Positions 1 through 9,147 are shown, counted from the stretch's first letter. The stretch: DNA of 64,000 bases from DASXUX01 sp036504595 (GCA_036504595.1 DASXUX010000010.1:248001-312000), one strand, 5' to 3'. Numbers and translations: made by a program. Notes: generated from the letters alone by a model not told the origin.

Positions 1-49
1 AAAGCTTTCGAAACATTCGTGTGACTCCCTGTCATCAACGGACGGTCGA

Positions 50-310
50 TCAATTGCCAGCGATTAAACGTTCGTATTCCTTGTGATTGCCGATCCAAAA
101 CCAGACCATGCCGTCCGGTCTTTCGACGCCCAGCACCCGGCAGCCCAGCCCGACTCGAACAGACCATCGGTCTCCCACTCTCTTAAGACGGAGCGACGGG
201 TGACTGGGATTATGCTTCAAAAGAAGAAACTTCGCGTCAGCAAGATGCTGAAGGGGCAGGGGAAGCTTGCGGTAGCAGTCCCAAAACTCCGGAGTCGGGA
301 AATGGTTCAC
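50..310 (-). CDS. RelE/ParE-superfamily toxin of a type II toxin-antitoxin pair
   Basis: The 86-residue protein has the compact pattern of RelE/HigB-like toxins: an N-terminal F-W-x2-Y-x2-LP stretch, a middle NP-x-HPSLRLK segment, the WSVRVG strand and the C-terminal WFWIGNHKEYERL strand. Family members act as ribosome-dependent mRNA interferases or gyrase poisons; which applies here cannot be read. Translation appears to start at a GTG (308-310) that overlaps the stop of the preceding antitoxin gene in a GTGA arrangement, so the pair is co-transcribed and translationally coupled. The protein is complete, unlike two toxin remnants elsewhere in the window. Confidence 0.75.
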   Translation of the reverse strand: MNHFPTPEFWDCYRKLPLPLQHLADAKFLLLKHNPSHPSLRLKRVGDRWSVRVGLGCRVLGVERPDGMVWFWIGNHKEYERLIAGN

Positions 311-630
311 AGTTTCGTGCAGCGTCCTGCCTCAAACTGTTGGTTTGCTTTCTTAACCAATGCATCGAGCTTGCCGGATTTGACATCCTCTTCGAACTGC
401 TCGTCCCAGCGTTGTTCTTCAAGCGCGTCCTCTTCTTGCAGCGTCTCAATATCCTGGGCAATCTTCTCCCTTAGTGCGCGGCTAACAGCTATGCGGACGA
501 GTTGCGGCATCAATTCTTCTACCGCCCTGTGGACTATTGCGCGCAGGTCCAACGCATCAATCTCCGCGCTTAATGCTGCCTTGAACTTCTTCTCAAGCTG
601 TTCCTCGGGCAACTCGACCTCAAACTTCAT
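307..630 (-). CDS. Antitoxin partner of the RelE/ParE-like toxin
   Basis: A 107-residue acidic protein, mostly helical by composition, ending in a GKLDALVKKANQQFEAGRCTKL-type tail; this sGKLD-L...GR tail is common in antitoxins paired with RelE-like toxins and probably wraps the toxin. I chose the internal ATG at 628-630 because GGGAGAAGA lies just upstream; a longer reading frame starts at 705. The stop codon overlaps the toxin start by two bases. Autoregulation is usual in such operons, but no operator was identified. Confidence 0.65.
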   Translation of the reverse strand: MKFEVELPEEQLEKKFKAALSAEIDALDLRAIVHRAVEELMPQLVRIAVSRALREKIAQDIETLQEEDALEEQRWDEQFEEDVKSGKLDALVKKANQQFEAGRCTKL

Positions 631-701
631 AGCTCTTCTCCCGTGCACTGGAAATAGGATACCGCTATCGCTTGCGCCAGGCAAGAGTTGAACAAAATGC
701 T

Positions 702-1682
702 TCACCTCTTCGCGAGGCGCTTCTGCCCGCGAGCGCTACGGCCTCGCCCCAAAGCTGTTCGTTCTTTCTTTCGTTGCGCCGCGCGAGCTTTCTCCGCCTT
801 GCGCAGTAATTCCAGCGGTCGTGCTTTCAGAATATCCTTTTTCACTGCGCCCACGTCCACCGCGATCTGGATCGCATGCCACACGTTCAGTGGATCATCC
901 ACCATCGGATCATCGCGCGGCGTCTCCAGGATCGCGGGCAGTTGCCACAGCCGTTTGTCCGACAGGAGCGCCCGAAAACCGGCCTCGCCGATCTGTCCCT
1001 CGCCGATGTGTTCGTGCCTGTCGATATGCGATCCGAGAGCGCCTTTGGAATCGTTCAAATGCAGACAGTGCAGTCGATCAAATCCGACGGTGCGCTCCAG
1101 TTCGTCCAGCGTCCGCTTCACGCCGTCGGCGGAACGGACATCGTAACCGGCGGCAAGGGCATGGCAGGTATCCAGACACAAACCGATGCGATCCGTCGCG
1201 ACCTCGGCAATCACCGCCGCGATATCGGCGAACGAACCACCGAGCGACGATCCACCGCCGGCCGTGTTTTCCACCAGAATCGTCGGGCCGTTCGGCACTT
1301 GTCTAACGGCAGCCTTCACGCAGGCCGCGACGCGGCGCCGGCCTTCTGCCGCACCCGAACCCTGGTGGGAACCGATGTGGACGACGTAATACTGAGCGCC
1401 TAATTGCGCCGCGCGGGCGACTTCCAGCACGAACGAATCGCATGACAACCTGTAAATCCGCTCATTCGGTGCGGCCAGATTGATCAGATACGTGGCGTGA
1501 ACGACCAGCGGCGAAATTCCACCGGCTGAAATTCCGGCGCGAAACTGTTCAACGAATTTCGGATCGAGCGGACTCTTTTTCCAACCGCGCGGATTGCCGC
1601 AGAACACCTGCACCGCCTGGCAGCCGATTTCACGAGCAAGCTGCGGGGCGTTGCTGAACGACAAATGCATTCCGAACCGCAT
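702..1682 (-). CDS. nfo: Endonuclease IV (AP endonuclease)
   Basis: A 326-residue TIM-barrel DNA-repair enzyme that cleaves the backbone 5' of abasic sites using three zinc ions. All nine metal ligands can be placed by spacing against the E. coli enzyme: H62, H102, E138, D171, H174, H208, D221, H223 and E253, in the motifs VVHATY, VHIGSH, VENTAG, LDTCH, HLND, DRHEH and LETP. After about residue 285 there is a Lys/Arg-rich tail of some 40 residues, longer than in standard Nfo, which may add non-specific DNA affinity. It ends just upstream of the antitoxin gene on the same strand. Confidence 0.93.
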   Translation of the reverse strand: MRFGMHLSFSNAPQLAREIGCQAVQVFCGNPRGWKKSPLDPKFVEQFRAGISAGGISPLVVHATYLINLAAPNERIYRLSCDSFVLEVARAAQLGAQYYVVHIGSHQGSGAAEGRRRVAACVKAAVRQVPNGPTILVENTAGGGSSLGGSFADIAAVIAEVATDRIGLCLDTCHALAAGYDVRSADGVKRTLDELERTVGFDRLHCLHLNDSKGALGSHIDRHEHIGEGQIGEAGFRALLSDKRLWQLPAILETPRDDPMVDDPLNVWHAIQIAVDVGAVKKDILKARPLELLRKAEKARAAQRKKERTALGRGRSARGQKRLAKR

Positions 1683-1702
1683 GTCTACCTCGGAATCAAA
1701 AA

Positions 1703-1761
1703 GGGTTCAGGGTTCAGGGTTCAGGGTTCAGTGAAGGCCTCTACCTTGGGCCTTGAACCCG
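1703..1761. repeat. GGGTTCA heptamer array with inverted TTGAACCC
   Basis: Four perfect tandem GGGTTCA units (1703-1730) are followed by an inverted TTGAACCC at 1754-1761. They fill the spacer upstream of nfo. The same word recurs at 14673, 21336, 26850, 54281 and 59223. Confidence 0.85.
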
Positions 1762-1773
1762 ATACGCCGAGTT

Positions 1774-2598
1774 TTAGAAGTTGCCGCTCTTCTCCACAGG
1801 GGCGGCCGGCGCGGGCGCAGATTTCTGCTGCTGTTGGTCCCGATCTTCCTGTTCCTTAAGCTTCTTGCCGTCCAGGATAACGTGCAAGCGGTCGCCATCC
1901 CGGCGCAGCAGTTTCACGGGCGCCAGACGATTGTTCGGCGCGTTGCGCTGCTGCTGCGTCTTGGTTCGAAGCTGATCGACGAAGTAGCTCAGAACCCAGC
2001 GCGGCAGCAGCGGGGCTTGCCGGCCGCGAAGAATGACGCTGTCAATGTGCGCTTTCTCAATTGCCCCGTCAACGACGACCAACTGGAACGTCACATCCGT
2101 GTTGATGTACATCTTTTGCGGCGGCGTGGGCGGCTGATTTGCGGGTTGTGCAGGGACGGGTGTTGCCGGCGGCGGCTGGGTTTGCTCCATGGGAATCGTC
2201 ATCTGCAGTTGCATATCGGTCGTACCCGCGAACGACCCGCGCACCCATAGGGGCACGTCCTTTTTGCCTTTGACCCGATCGGTTTCGAGAGTTTTCTCCA
2301 TCACGCCGTTGAAAACCGTTGGGGTCAAATACTCTTCGACCAGTTCACCCGTGGCCTTTGCCGCATTCACGCGCTGAATAATTCGCAGCACATCCTCTTG
2401 CTCGCCCTCGGACAGCTTCAGCGGTGCGACCTGCGCGGCAACCGGTTCGGCGGCGTTCATCAGCCAGCTTACCGACTGCCAGATCAGCAAGCCGATAATG
2501 ATCGTAATAAACGCGACAGCACCCAGGCCCGCAAGGAAAAGCTTCAGACATCCGGACATCTGGCGCTTGGGTTCTTGGGAGGGAGTCTGTGGGTTCAT
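1774..2598 (-). CDS. Membrane-anchored protein of unknown function
   Basis: A 274-residue protein with a short hydrophilic N-terminus, one strong transmembrane helix at about residues 19-45 and an extracytoplasmic domain. The domain has a helical part (SEGEQEDVLRIIQRVNAA...), a beta-rich core, a Pro/Gln/Ala-rich linker around residues 135-165 and a Gln/Lys-rich C-terminus. No catalytic motif is visible. It is on the same strand as nfo, but a GGGTTCA repeat separates them. I do not recognise the family; the layout is common among planctomycete envelope proteins. Confidence 0.65.
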   Translation of the reverse strand: MNPQTPSQEPKRQMSGCLKLFLAGLGAVAFITIIIGLLIWQSVSWLMNAAEPVAAQVAPLKLSEGEQEDVLRIIQRVNAAKATGELVEEYLTPTVFNGVMEKTLETDRVKGKKDVPLWVRGSFAGTTDMQLQMTIPMEQTQPPPATPVPAQPANQPPTPPQKMYINTDVTFQLVVVDGAIEKAHIDSVILRGRQAPLLPRWVLSYFVDQLRTKTQQQRNAPNNRLAPVKLLRRDGDRLHVILDGKKLKEQEDRDQQQQKSAPAPAAPVEKSGNF

Positions 2599-2639
2599 AA
2601 TGAAATTCTGCCGTCCAAAGCTATAAAATGCAAGCGGTC

Positions 2640-2675
2640 ACCAGACACCAGACCACCAGACGACCAGACACCAAC
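2640..2675. repeat. CCAGACACCAGACCA word repeat
   Basis: Tandem variations of CAGACACCAGACCACCAGACG lie between two divergent genes. The opening CCAGACACCAGACCACCA is repeated at 52871. Confidence 0.75.
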
Positions 2676-2727
2676 CACCTTTTCTGATATGCTTGCGAGG
2701 CGGCACAAGACACAGGAACAGGCACAC

Positions 2728-3333
2728 ATGCTTTTCTTCTTCGAAGTTTTCGGCGTGGTGGTGGGCGCGATTTCAGGCGTTCTGGCGGCAGACGGCAAGC
2801 GCGTCGATCTGTTTGGCGTTATTGTGCTGGCTCTGGTCACGGCGTTGGGCGGCGGAACGATTCGCGACATGGCCCTTAGCGTCCCGGTGTTCTGGATCGG
2901 CGCCCCGCTGTTCGTTCTCACCGCGACCGGCACGGCGGTGCTGATGTTCTTCATCGCGCACGGCTGGGTCATGCCCGGAAAACTACTGGTCATCGCCGAC
3001 GCGCTGGTTCTGGCCTCCTTTACGATCATGGGCACAACCAAGGCGCTGGACTTTGGCACCGGCAACGTGAATGCCGTGGTGCTCGGCGTCATCACCGGCG
3101 TGGCCGGGGGAATTCTGCGCGACGTGCTGGTTGGTGAAATCCCGATGGTGTTCCGCAAAGAAATCTACCTTTACGCCACGGCCGCTTTCTTCGGAGCAAC
3201 CGTGTTCGTGCTGCTGCGAAACTGGATGCCGGTCGCTCATCCCGCGCCGGGGCTGATCGGCTTGGCGCTAGTGCTGACGTTGCGCCTGCTGGGCATTCAG
3301 TGGAAGATTTCGCTGCCAGTGTTCAAGGCTTGA
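2728..3333 (+). CDS. TRIC-type/UPF0126 membrane channel protein
   Basis: A 201-residue polytopic membrane protein made of two similar three-helix halves. Each half carries a glycine-rich LGGGTIRD / AGGILRD signature (around residues 47-54 and 129-136), which is diagnostic of the UPF0126/TRIC family of trimeric monovalent-cation channels. I chose the ATG at 2728 because AGGA lies ten bases upstream; an in-frame ATG at 2689 would add 13 polar residues. The gene is divergent from the membrane protein at 1774-2598. Confidence 0.85.
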   Translation: MLFFFEVFGVVVGAISGVLAADGKRVDLFGVIVLALVTALGGGTIRDMALSVPVFWIGAPLFVLTATGTAVLMFFIAHGWVMPGKLLVIADALVLASFTIMGTTKALDFGTGNVNAVVLGVITGVAGGILRDVLVGEIPMVFRKEIYLYATAAFFGATVFVLLRNWMPVAHPAPGLIGLALVLTLRLLGIQWKISLPVFKA

Positions 3334-3373
3334 CTGCGGAATCTATCGCGGTGGTCAGCGAAAGGGACAACAG

Positions 3374-3748
3374 ATGCATCTTATCCTGTTTTTCCTAACG
3401 CTTGGTGGGCTCATGGCATTCGCAATGGGACGATGGGCTTCTCTGGGCCCAATCCTTTCGGTTGTGGTTGCAGTTCTCGGTGCCACTTCAATCACTGCGC
3501 TTATCCTATCCATAATTATGCAGCCGAAAGTACGCACGATGTCGCTGCCGGAGTTGGAGACGTTTATCTGCGTCCGCGAGGCTGGCCGCATCGAATGGCC
3601 GTCAATCAAGGCGAGAATCCAGGAAGGTGATGTGATTCGCCATTCGCGTACCGGCAAGTTGTCATGGCGCCTTCGTTGCGGTCGCGAGAGTATTGACGTC
3701 GTACGTGTTGGCAAAGTCGTCGCAAATCTGCATTCCAAGATGAACTAG
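3374..3748 (+). CDS. Small two-helix membrane protein, unknown
   Basis: A 124-residue protein with two N-terminal hydrophobic helices (about residues 2-22 and 26-49) and a soluble tail (ETFICVREAGRIEWPSIKARIQEGDVIRHSRTG) resembling a short beta-rich domain. Codon use is more mixed than in the neighbours. It lies 40 bases after the TRIC gene on the same strand. No family is recognised. Confidence 0.55.
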   Translation: MHLILFFLTLGGLMAFAMGRWASLGPILSVVVAVLGATSITALILSIIMQPKVRTMSLPELETFICVREAGRIEWPSIKARIQEGDVIRHSRTGKLSWRLRCGRESIDVVRVGKVVANLHSKMN

Positions 3749-3798
3749 CGCTTCTGCCGTTCCTTGCCTTTGGGCGGAACTTACAGAGAATCGGCATC

Positions 3799-5295
3799 AT
3801 GCATTCGCGTCACGTACTGCTGCTGGCTGCCCTATTACCCACGGTTTCGCTCGCCGAGACCATTGAGGCGCAGTGGGGCGAAAAGTTCTCGCGGAACATG
3901 GTCTCCAGCGAAAAGAACCTGCCGGACAGCTTTGATCCGGTCAGCGGCAAGAATGTGAAGTGGGTCGCAAAGCTCGGAACAGAAACCTACGGCAGCGCGG
4001 CCGTCGTTGCCGGCGGCAAAGTCTTCATCGGCACCAACAACGGCGCGCTCAAGAATCCAAAGCGCACCGGAGATCTCGGCGTCTTGATGTGCCTGGATGA
4101 AAAGGACGGCCACTTCATCTGGCAGCTCGTGCAGCCAAAGCTCGAAGACGATATTTACCAGGATTGGCCCAACTGCGGCTTGTGCTCGCCGGCAACGGTC
4201 GAAGGCGACCGTGTCTTCACGGTGACCAATCGCGGCGAGGTCGTTTGCCTGGACATCAACGGCATGGCCAACGGCAACGACGGCCCGTATCTGGATGAAG
4301 GCAAGCACGTCGTTTTGCCCGGCCAGCCTGCGCAAGAAATCGACAAGACGGATGCGGACATCATCTGGCTTTTCGACATCATTTCCGGCGCCGGTATCCG
4401 CCAGCACGACTCGGCGCATTGCTCCCTGCTCGTTCACGGCGATTTTCTCTATGGCTGCACGTCCAATGGCGTGGACAACACGCATCGCAAGATCCGTTTT
4501 CCGGACGCACCCGGTTTGATCGTGCTCGACAAAAAGACCGGGCGCTACGTTGCGCGTGACCGCGAAGGCATGTCGCCGCGCACGATCCACAGCACGCTTT
4601 CGTCGCCGTCTGTGGGCGAGGTGAATGGCCGGCCGCTGGTGTTTTTTGGCGGAGGCGATGGCTGGTGCTATGCGTTCGAGCCGCTCACCGCCGCGCCACC
4701 TGCGGGAGAAGTAGCCGCCCTGAAATGCGTATGGCGGTTCGACTGCGACCCGAGCGCGCCGAAAGAAAACATCCATCAGTGGCAGGACAACCGTCGCGAA
4801 GGTCCAAGCACCATCATTGGCATGCCGGTCTTTTACAAGAATCGCGTGTATGTTACGGCCGGCGGCGATTACTATCACGGCAAGCCGGTGTCGTGGCTGA
4901 AATGCATCGATGCCTCGAAAACGGGCGACATCACCAAGACTGGCGAAATGTGGTCCTTCCAGATGAACCGCTACAGCACCTCCACGCCGGCGATCAGCGA
5001 CGGCCTGGTCTATATCGCCGATTGCTCGGGCGCCGTTCACTGCCTTGACGCGGAAAGCGGAACGGAATACTGGTCTCACGCGTGCAAAGGTGTGATCTGG
5101 TCTTCGCCCTTTGTGGCCGACGGCAAGGTTTTTATCGGCTCCCAGCGCCGCGACTTCTGGATTCTCGCGGCAGGCAAAGAGAAGCGCGTGCTCTGCTCCG
5201 TGGAACTGGACGGCCAGATCAATGGCACCGTGACGGCCGCCAACGGCGCGTTCTTCGTCCCGACGATGAGGAGCCTGTACTGCATCTCGAAATAA
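3799..5295 (+). CDS. Secreted PQQ-like beta-propeller protein
   Basis: A 498-residue exported protein with a signal peptide (cleavage near ALPTVSLA-E). It has repeated propeller blades of the type GKVFIGTNN...LMCLDEKDGHFIWQL, GDRVFTVTNRGEVVCLD, GLVYIADCSGAVHCLDAESGTEYW and GKVFIGSQRRDFWIL. Blades with L-x-C-LD-x2-TG-x2-W belong to the PQQ-binding-like repeat superfamily. The calcium and PQQ ligands of true quinoprotein dehydrogenases were not identified, so it may be a scaffold or sensor rather than an enzyme. Confidence 0.82.
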   Translation: MHSRHVLLLAALLPTVSLAETIEAQWGEKFSRNMVSSEKNLPDSFDPVSGKNVKWVAKLGTETYGSAAVVAGGKVFIGTNNGALKNPKRTGDLGVLMCLDEKDGHFIWQLVQPKLEDDIYQDWPNCGLCSPATVEGDRVFTVTNRGEVVCLDINGMANGNDGPYLDEGKHVVLPGQPAQEIDKTDADIIWLFDIISGAGIRQHDSAHCSLLVHGDFLYGCTSNGVDNTHRKIRFPDAPGLIVLDKKTGRYVARDREGMSPRTIHSTLSSPSVGEVNGRPLVFFGGGDGWCYAFEPLTAAPPAGEVAALKCVWRFDCDPSAPKENIHQWQDNRREGPSTIIGMPVFYKNRVYVTAGGDYYHGKPVSWLKCIDASKTGDITKTGEMWSFQMNRYSTSTPAISDGLVYIADCSGAVHCLDAESGTEYWSHACKGVIWSSPFVADGKVFIGSQRRDFWILAAGKEKRVLCSVELDGQINGTVTAANGAFFVPTMRSLYCISK

Positions 5296-5355
5296 CGCAT
5301 TGAAATCGGCCGTAGAAAACTGAGAATTCGGTCCAGCGCATCAGAGAAGACGGTC

Positions 5356-6105
5356 ATGGCCAAGATCAAACTTTACTGCCCGAATTCGAGCTGTCGGAAG
5401 AAGCTCAGTGTGGATGAGCAGTTTCTCGGCTGTTACACAAAGTGCCCGCAATGCCGCACGCGCTTCCTGCTGGACACACGCCTTGCGCCACCCGCGGCAA
5501 CCGCCGCGGATGTAAAACGAAGCGAGAGCGAAACGCGACGCGAGACGGCAATTGAGGCCCGGCGGCCAGGTTCGGCTCCCGCTGCTCGGCCAGCCGCAGC
5601 GGCAAAGTCCGCTCCGCAACGCGCGGCGGCTCCTTCGCCAAAGCCAGTTCCGCCTCCGCCCCTCGCGCCGCAAGACAAAGGCGTCACAGCCGAGCCCACG
5701 CTGCCCAAACTGGAAGCGGCTGCGCGCGTCGCCCCGCCGCCGGCAGAGAAGAAAGATCCGCCGCCTTTAGCGCTGCCACCTGCGCCAGCCAAGCCAGAAC
5801 CGCAGCAAAAAACGGACTTCCCCGAGGCCGTGATCGTTGACGCGCCGGACGAGTTGCCGCTGGGCTCGATGCCGACGCCGATTCAACTCCCGCCGCTGGA
5901 GCCTGAAGACGTCCCAGCGCCGCCAAAGACGGAAGAACCTGCGCCTCCGGCGCCGCCCAAAAAGGCGGAGCCCCCTCCGGCGCCCGAGGATCTGCCGACG
6001 CTGGAGCCCATCTTTGAGCCGGCCGAGGAAAAGTCCGAGCCGCCGCTTAACCCGGACGATCTTCCCACGGCTGAGCCGATTTTTGAGCCACCTGAAGAAA
6101 AGTAA
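5356..6105 (+). CDS. Zinc-ribbon protein with long proline-rich tail
   Basis: A 249-residue protein whose first 40 residues form a zinc ribbon (C8, C13, C30, C33: YCPNSSC...KCPQC), like the N-terminal ribbons common on planctomycete regulatory and envelope proteins. The rest is a low-complexity Pro/Ala/Glu/Lys sequence with two near-repeats of the form PDDLPT-EPIFEP-EEK at the C-terminus. Function is unknown; a binding or scaffold role is plausible. The tail composition resembles that of the FHA protein at 52982. Confidence 0.6.
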   Translation: MAKIKLYCPNSSCRKKLSVDEQFLGCYTKCPQCRTRFLLDTRLAPPAATAADVKRSESETRRETAIEARRPGSAPAARPAAAAKSAPQRAAAPSPKPVPPPPLAPQDKGVTAEPTLPKLEAAARVAPPPAEKKDPPPLALPPAPAKPEPQQKTDFPEAVIVDAPDELPLGSMPTPIQLPPLEPEDVPAPPKTEEPAPPAPPKKAEPPPAPEDLPTLEPIFEPAEEKSEPPLNPDDLPTAEPIFEPPEEK

Positions 6106-6162
6106 GGACTGAGCGCAACAGCTACTTCTACTGTCACCGCTGCAATTCGTTCATTCCGACTG

Positions 6163-6246
6163 GGCTCTTGGCTCTTGGCTCTTGGCTCTTGGCTGCGCAA
6201 GCGAGATTCGGGCTGTTGCTGCCAAGAGCAGAGAGCCAAGAGCAAG
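6163..6246. repeat. TTGGCTC repeat, inverted pair
   Basis: Tandem GGCTCTT words (6163-6194) are followed by the reverse complement GAGCCAAGAGC (6221-6246), giving a hairpin. The same word lies inside the 5' end of the gene at 10580-13081. Confidence 0.85.
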
Positions 6247-6284
6247 GAGCCTGCACGGGAGCGGCTGAAGAGGTCACAGTAGAA

Positions 6285-6524
6285 CTACTCGCGGGGCGGG
6301 AAGAGCCTGGCCCCGAGAATCTGCCCGGCGACGGCCAGCGCGATGAACAGCGGTATTGCCCGCAGGCTAATCCCGCTGGCCATGCGCATCGCCCAGATGA
6401 ACGGCACCGAAAGATGCACAGCCGCGAACCATTTCGCCGAGAACTTTGGCACGCGCGCGCGCCATGCGCCTAACGGCACATTCAACAACAGGGCCAATAA
6501 CGCAATCGCAACGACGATCCACAT
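6285..6524 (-). CDS. Small membrane protein, unknown
   Basis: A 79-residue hydrophobic protein (MWIVVAIALLALLLNVPLG...) with two or three predicted membrane helices and a conserved-looking W-x3-RVPKFSAKWFAAVHLSVPF segment. The ATG at 6522-6524 starts exactly at the first hydrophobic helix; upstream codons run into a GGTACTT repeat. Its gene is convergent with the zinc-ribbon gene. The family is unknown. Confidence 0.5.
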   Translation of the reverse strand: MWIVVAIALLALLLNVPLGAWRARVPKFSAKWFAAVHLSVPFIWAMRMASGISLRAIPLFIALAVAGQILGARLFPPRE

Positions 6525-6559
6525 GCAGTGATTATCGAATTCGCAGCGCAAAACGCAAA

Positions 6560-6600
6560 TTGGTACTTGGTACTTGGTGAATGGTACTTGGTGAGTGGTC
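6560..6600. repeat. GGTACTT / GGTGAGT word array
   Basis: Tandem TTGGTACTTGGTACTTGGTG units. The word recurs at 9930, 10023, 10494, 30775 and 52890. Confidence 0.85.
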
Positions 6601-6758
6601 GCCCGCCCCAGCACTTGCGCGAAGCTTACGAGATGTCTACTCTCGTGCTTCAAGAGCTTCATGGACGCAGCGGTCGCGGATATGCTCGCCACAGCCGAAG
6701 CTGCCCCGTTGCGCCTGTTGGCAAGCGGTAATGAACTCTCAAGGAAAGGTGTGCTGCC

Positions 6759-8309
6759 TTGCGACTATCGCGACTCCTGATCATGGCTGCGATCTTGATT
6801 GGCGCCGGCATGTTCTGGTTATGCCTGAGATCCGATTCGAACATCACGATCGACGAGGAGAACCCGGTTCCAAAGGTCGCGCCCTCCGTGTTGCCACCTG
6901 ACCCAATCGACCAACCCAAAGAAACAGGGACGCAGGAGAAGAAGGAGCCAGCCGTTAGACGAGACACCGGGCCAACGGCGAAGGTGGGCGACCTGATCGT
7001 TCCGGCTTCGACCGAAGCGCGGCTGGTTCGACTGTTCGATCAGACAGTTAAGGTTTATCTCGAGCACGGCCAGCGCGATAAGAAGTGGGATCAGCTCGCG
7101 GTGGATGCGTTGTGGGCGGGCGCAGTAAGTCTGGGCGAGGCCGAGCCAACGAACAATTGGGAAACAGCATTGTATACCAGCCGAGCCGCTCGCGAGGCCG
7201 GTTGCCGGGATCCGCTCGTCACGTATGTGCTTGGCCGGTATGAGCAGGACTTTTCCGGCTCGCCTGCGGCGCAGAAGGAACTGTTCGATGCCGCGGCTGC
7301 GGGAATGCGTGAAGCCAAGTACCCCGAGCTCTATCGCTTCTATGCCACGGTTCGGGCAGCGGCGGCCTGGCGGCAGACGGAGGCAAGACTCTCCGAGAGC
7401 CTGCGGGCGAAGTGCGCCGCGATGCTGAATGACGCGCTGATCGCGCTCACCGATGCGTTGAAGGATCCCGAATTGCCCCTGCTCGAACTGGACGGCTGCT
7501 GCTGCCAGTTTATGAACACCCACCGGACGCTCGAAGGCAAGCGCGAACCCGGGTACGAGCGGCTGGCTGCGGTCATCGAGCAGCAGCGGCCGAACAGCGC
7601 GCTGGGAGCTCTGATCGCGGGACAGTATTATATGGCCTTCGCCAGCGACCTGCACGCGGCTGGCGGCGAGTTCTCCCCAGCGAACAGAAAGCTCTACGAT
7701 GAGCGCCTGGCACTGGCCCGAAAAAACCTGGAGCAATCCTGGTCGTTGCAGCACAGCGCCCTTGCAGCCAGCAATCTCATCGATCTGGCGGCCGCCGAAA
7801 AAGCGCCGCTCGCGAAAATGGAAGAGTGGTTTGCGCACGCGATGGAAACGAATCCGAACGACTTCGATTCCTATTTCGCCAAACTGAACTATCTTGCGCC
7901 GCACCAATGCGGTTCCGCGAAACAGATGCTGGAGTTCGGGCAATTCTGCGCGGAGCAGGTCCAGGCCGGAAAGATTCGCAACCTGGAAGTGGCGGTCATG
8001 CTGGCCGAGGCGCACGATGTTTTGAGCGTCCATTGGATGCGCGAGAACAAGGTGAATGATGATTCCGGGTATTGGAAGCCATCGGTGTGGTACGAGCTCA
8101 AGAAGACATACAAATTCCTCATCGACGCACGCCCGGAATCGCACTACTTCCGTTCGCAGTTCGCCTGCTACGCGCTGAAATGCCGGGAAACGGCGGAGTT
8201 GGACGCGCAGCTTAAGGTATTGGGCAACGACATCTGCATCAGTGCTTTCAGAAACTTGTCAGAATACACGGCCGTCATGAAGCGCAGTAAGCAGTTCCTG
8301 AAGAAGTGA
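6759..8309 (+). CDS. Membrane-anchored helical-repeat protein, unknown
   Basis: A 516-residue protein with an N-terminal membrane anchor or signal (about residues 5-23), an acidic Pro/Lys linker, then a long helical region with TPR-like pairs (WETALYTSRAAREAG..., LARKNLEQSWSLQHSALAASNLIDLA, WFAHAMETNPNDFDSYFAKL). Translation is taken from a TTG at 6759 preceded by AAGGAAAGG; an ATG at 6783 is the alternative. It has no catalytic motif. It lies just before an SGNH hydrolase on the same strand, 40 bases apart, so the two may be co-expressed. Confidence 0.6.
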   Translation: MRLSRLLIMAAILIGAGMFWLCLRSDSNITIDEENPVPKVAPSVLPPDPIDQPKETGTQEKKEPAVRRDTGPTAKVGDLIVPASTEARLVRLFDQTVKVYLEHGQRDKKWDQLAVDALWAGAVSLGEAEPTNNWETALYTSRAAREAGCRDPLVTYVLGRYEQDFSGSPAAQKELFDAAAAGMREAKYPELYRFYATVRAAAAWRQTEARLSESLRAKCAAMLNDALIALTDALKDPELPLLELDGCCCQFMNTHRTLEGKREPGYERLAAVIEQQRPNSALGALIAGQYYMAFASDLHAAGGEFSPANRKLYDERLALARKNLEQSWSLQHSALAASNLIDLAAAEKAPLAKMEEWFAHAMETNPNDFDSYFAKLNYLAPHQCGSAKQMLEFGQFCAEQVQAGKIRNLEVAVMLAEAHDVLSVHWMRENKVNDDSGYWKPSVWYELKKTYKFLIDARPESHYFRSQFACYALKCRETAELDAQLKVLGNDICISAFRNLSEYTAVMKRSKQFLKK

Positions 8310-8349
8310 GTTTTCAAGCAGCCGTGGCAGAAACACGAAGGGATACGCC

Positions 8350-9081
8350 ATGAATCATCGTTTGCAGCATCTTCACGAGCGGCAGCACGCGCTTGCGGTG
8401 GCCGCGGTATGCGCACTCGCGGCGCTGAGTTTTCTTCCGGCGCGAGCGGCCGACGAACCCGCACAGCCCGCGAAGAACCCTTCCGAAAAATGGGAGAAGG
8501 ACATCAAGCGGTTCGAGGAGAAGGACCAGGCGTCGCCGCCGCCCAAAGGGGAAGTGCTTTTTGTCGGCTCCTCCAGCATCGTAAAACTGAAGAACGAGAA
8601 GTGGTTTCCGAATGTGAAGGCCGTCAACCGCGGCTTTGGTGGCTCGCATATTGCCGACTCGGTCTACTACTTCGACCGGATTGTGAAACCGTATGAGCCA
8701 AAAGTGATCGTCTTCCACGCCGGCGGCAATGACATCGCGGCGGGCAAGACCCCCGAAACCGTGTGCGAGGATTTCAAGGCGTTCGTCAAGAAGGTCCACG
8801 ACACGCTGCCCAAGACCAAACTCATTTTTATGCAGCAGCAGCCCAGCGGGGCGCGCTGGAAAATCTGGCCCAAGACGCTGGCCGCCAACCAGCTCATTGC
8901 CGAGTACTGCAAGACCGACCCGCTGCTGGCCACGTGCGATGTCAGCAAAGTTCTGCTCGGTGAAAACGGTGAACCGCTCGCTGAGCTCTTCGAAAAAGAC
9001 AAGCTCCACATGAGCGAAGCGGGCTACAAAGTCTGGACCGCGCTGCTGGAACCGGTCCTGATGAAGGCGCTCAAGGAATAG
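8350..9081 (+). CDS. Secreted SGNH/GDSL-type hydrolase
   Basis: A 243-residue exported lipase/esterase-fold protein (signal peptide to about residue 34). Block I reads FVGSSSI, with nucleophile S75; block II is GFGGS (G97); block III is GGND (N127); block V is DKLH (D217, H220). The block I aspartate of GDS is replaced by serine, as in many planctomycete members. Substrates of this subgroup are often acetylated or sulfated polysaccharides, but none can be assigned here. Confidence 0.85.
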   Translation: MNHRLQHLHERQHALAVAAVCALAALSFLPARAADEPAQPAKNPSEKWEKDIKRFEEKDQASPPPKGEVLFVGSSSIVKLKNEKWFPNVKAVNRGFGGSHIADSVYYFDRIVKPYEPKVIVFHAGGNDIAAGKTPETVCEDFKAFVKKVHDTLPKTKLIFMQQQPSGARWKIWPKTLAANQLIAEYCKTDPLLATCDVSKVLLGENGEPLAELFEKDKLHMSEAGYKVWTALLEPVLMKALKE

Positions 9082-9109
9082 AGCGATCTAAACCAACGTA
9101 CAGGAAGAC

Positions 9110-9147
9110 GTGGGGACGGGGAGACGGGGCGACGGGGCGACGGGGGG
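9110..9147. repeat. GACGGGG heptamer array
   Basis: Tandem GGGGACGGGGAGACGGGG-type units lie between two convergent genes. Confidence 0.75.

Noticed and set aside
1703..1730. Telomere-like GGGTTCA repeats as a chromosome end
   Set aside because: Only four units, flanked by ordinary genes, and the word recurs in several other spacers.
3835..5079. A 414-codon frame on the minus strand
   Set aside because: Antisense shadow of the propeller protein.
6525..6692. N-terminal extension of the small membrane protein at 6285-6524
   Set aside because: The extension is the translation of a GGTACTT repeat and lacks a ribosome-binding site.
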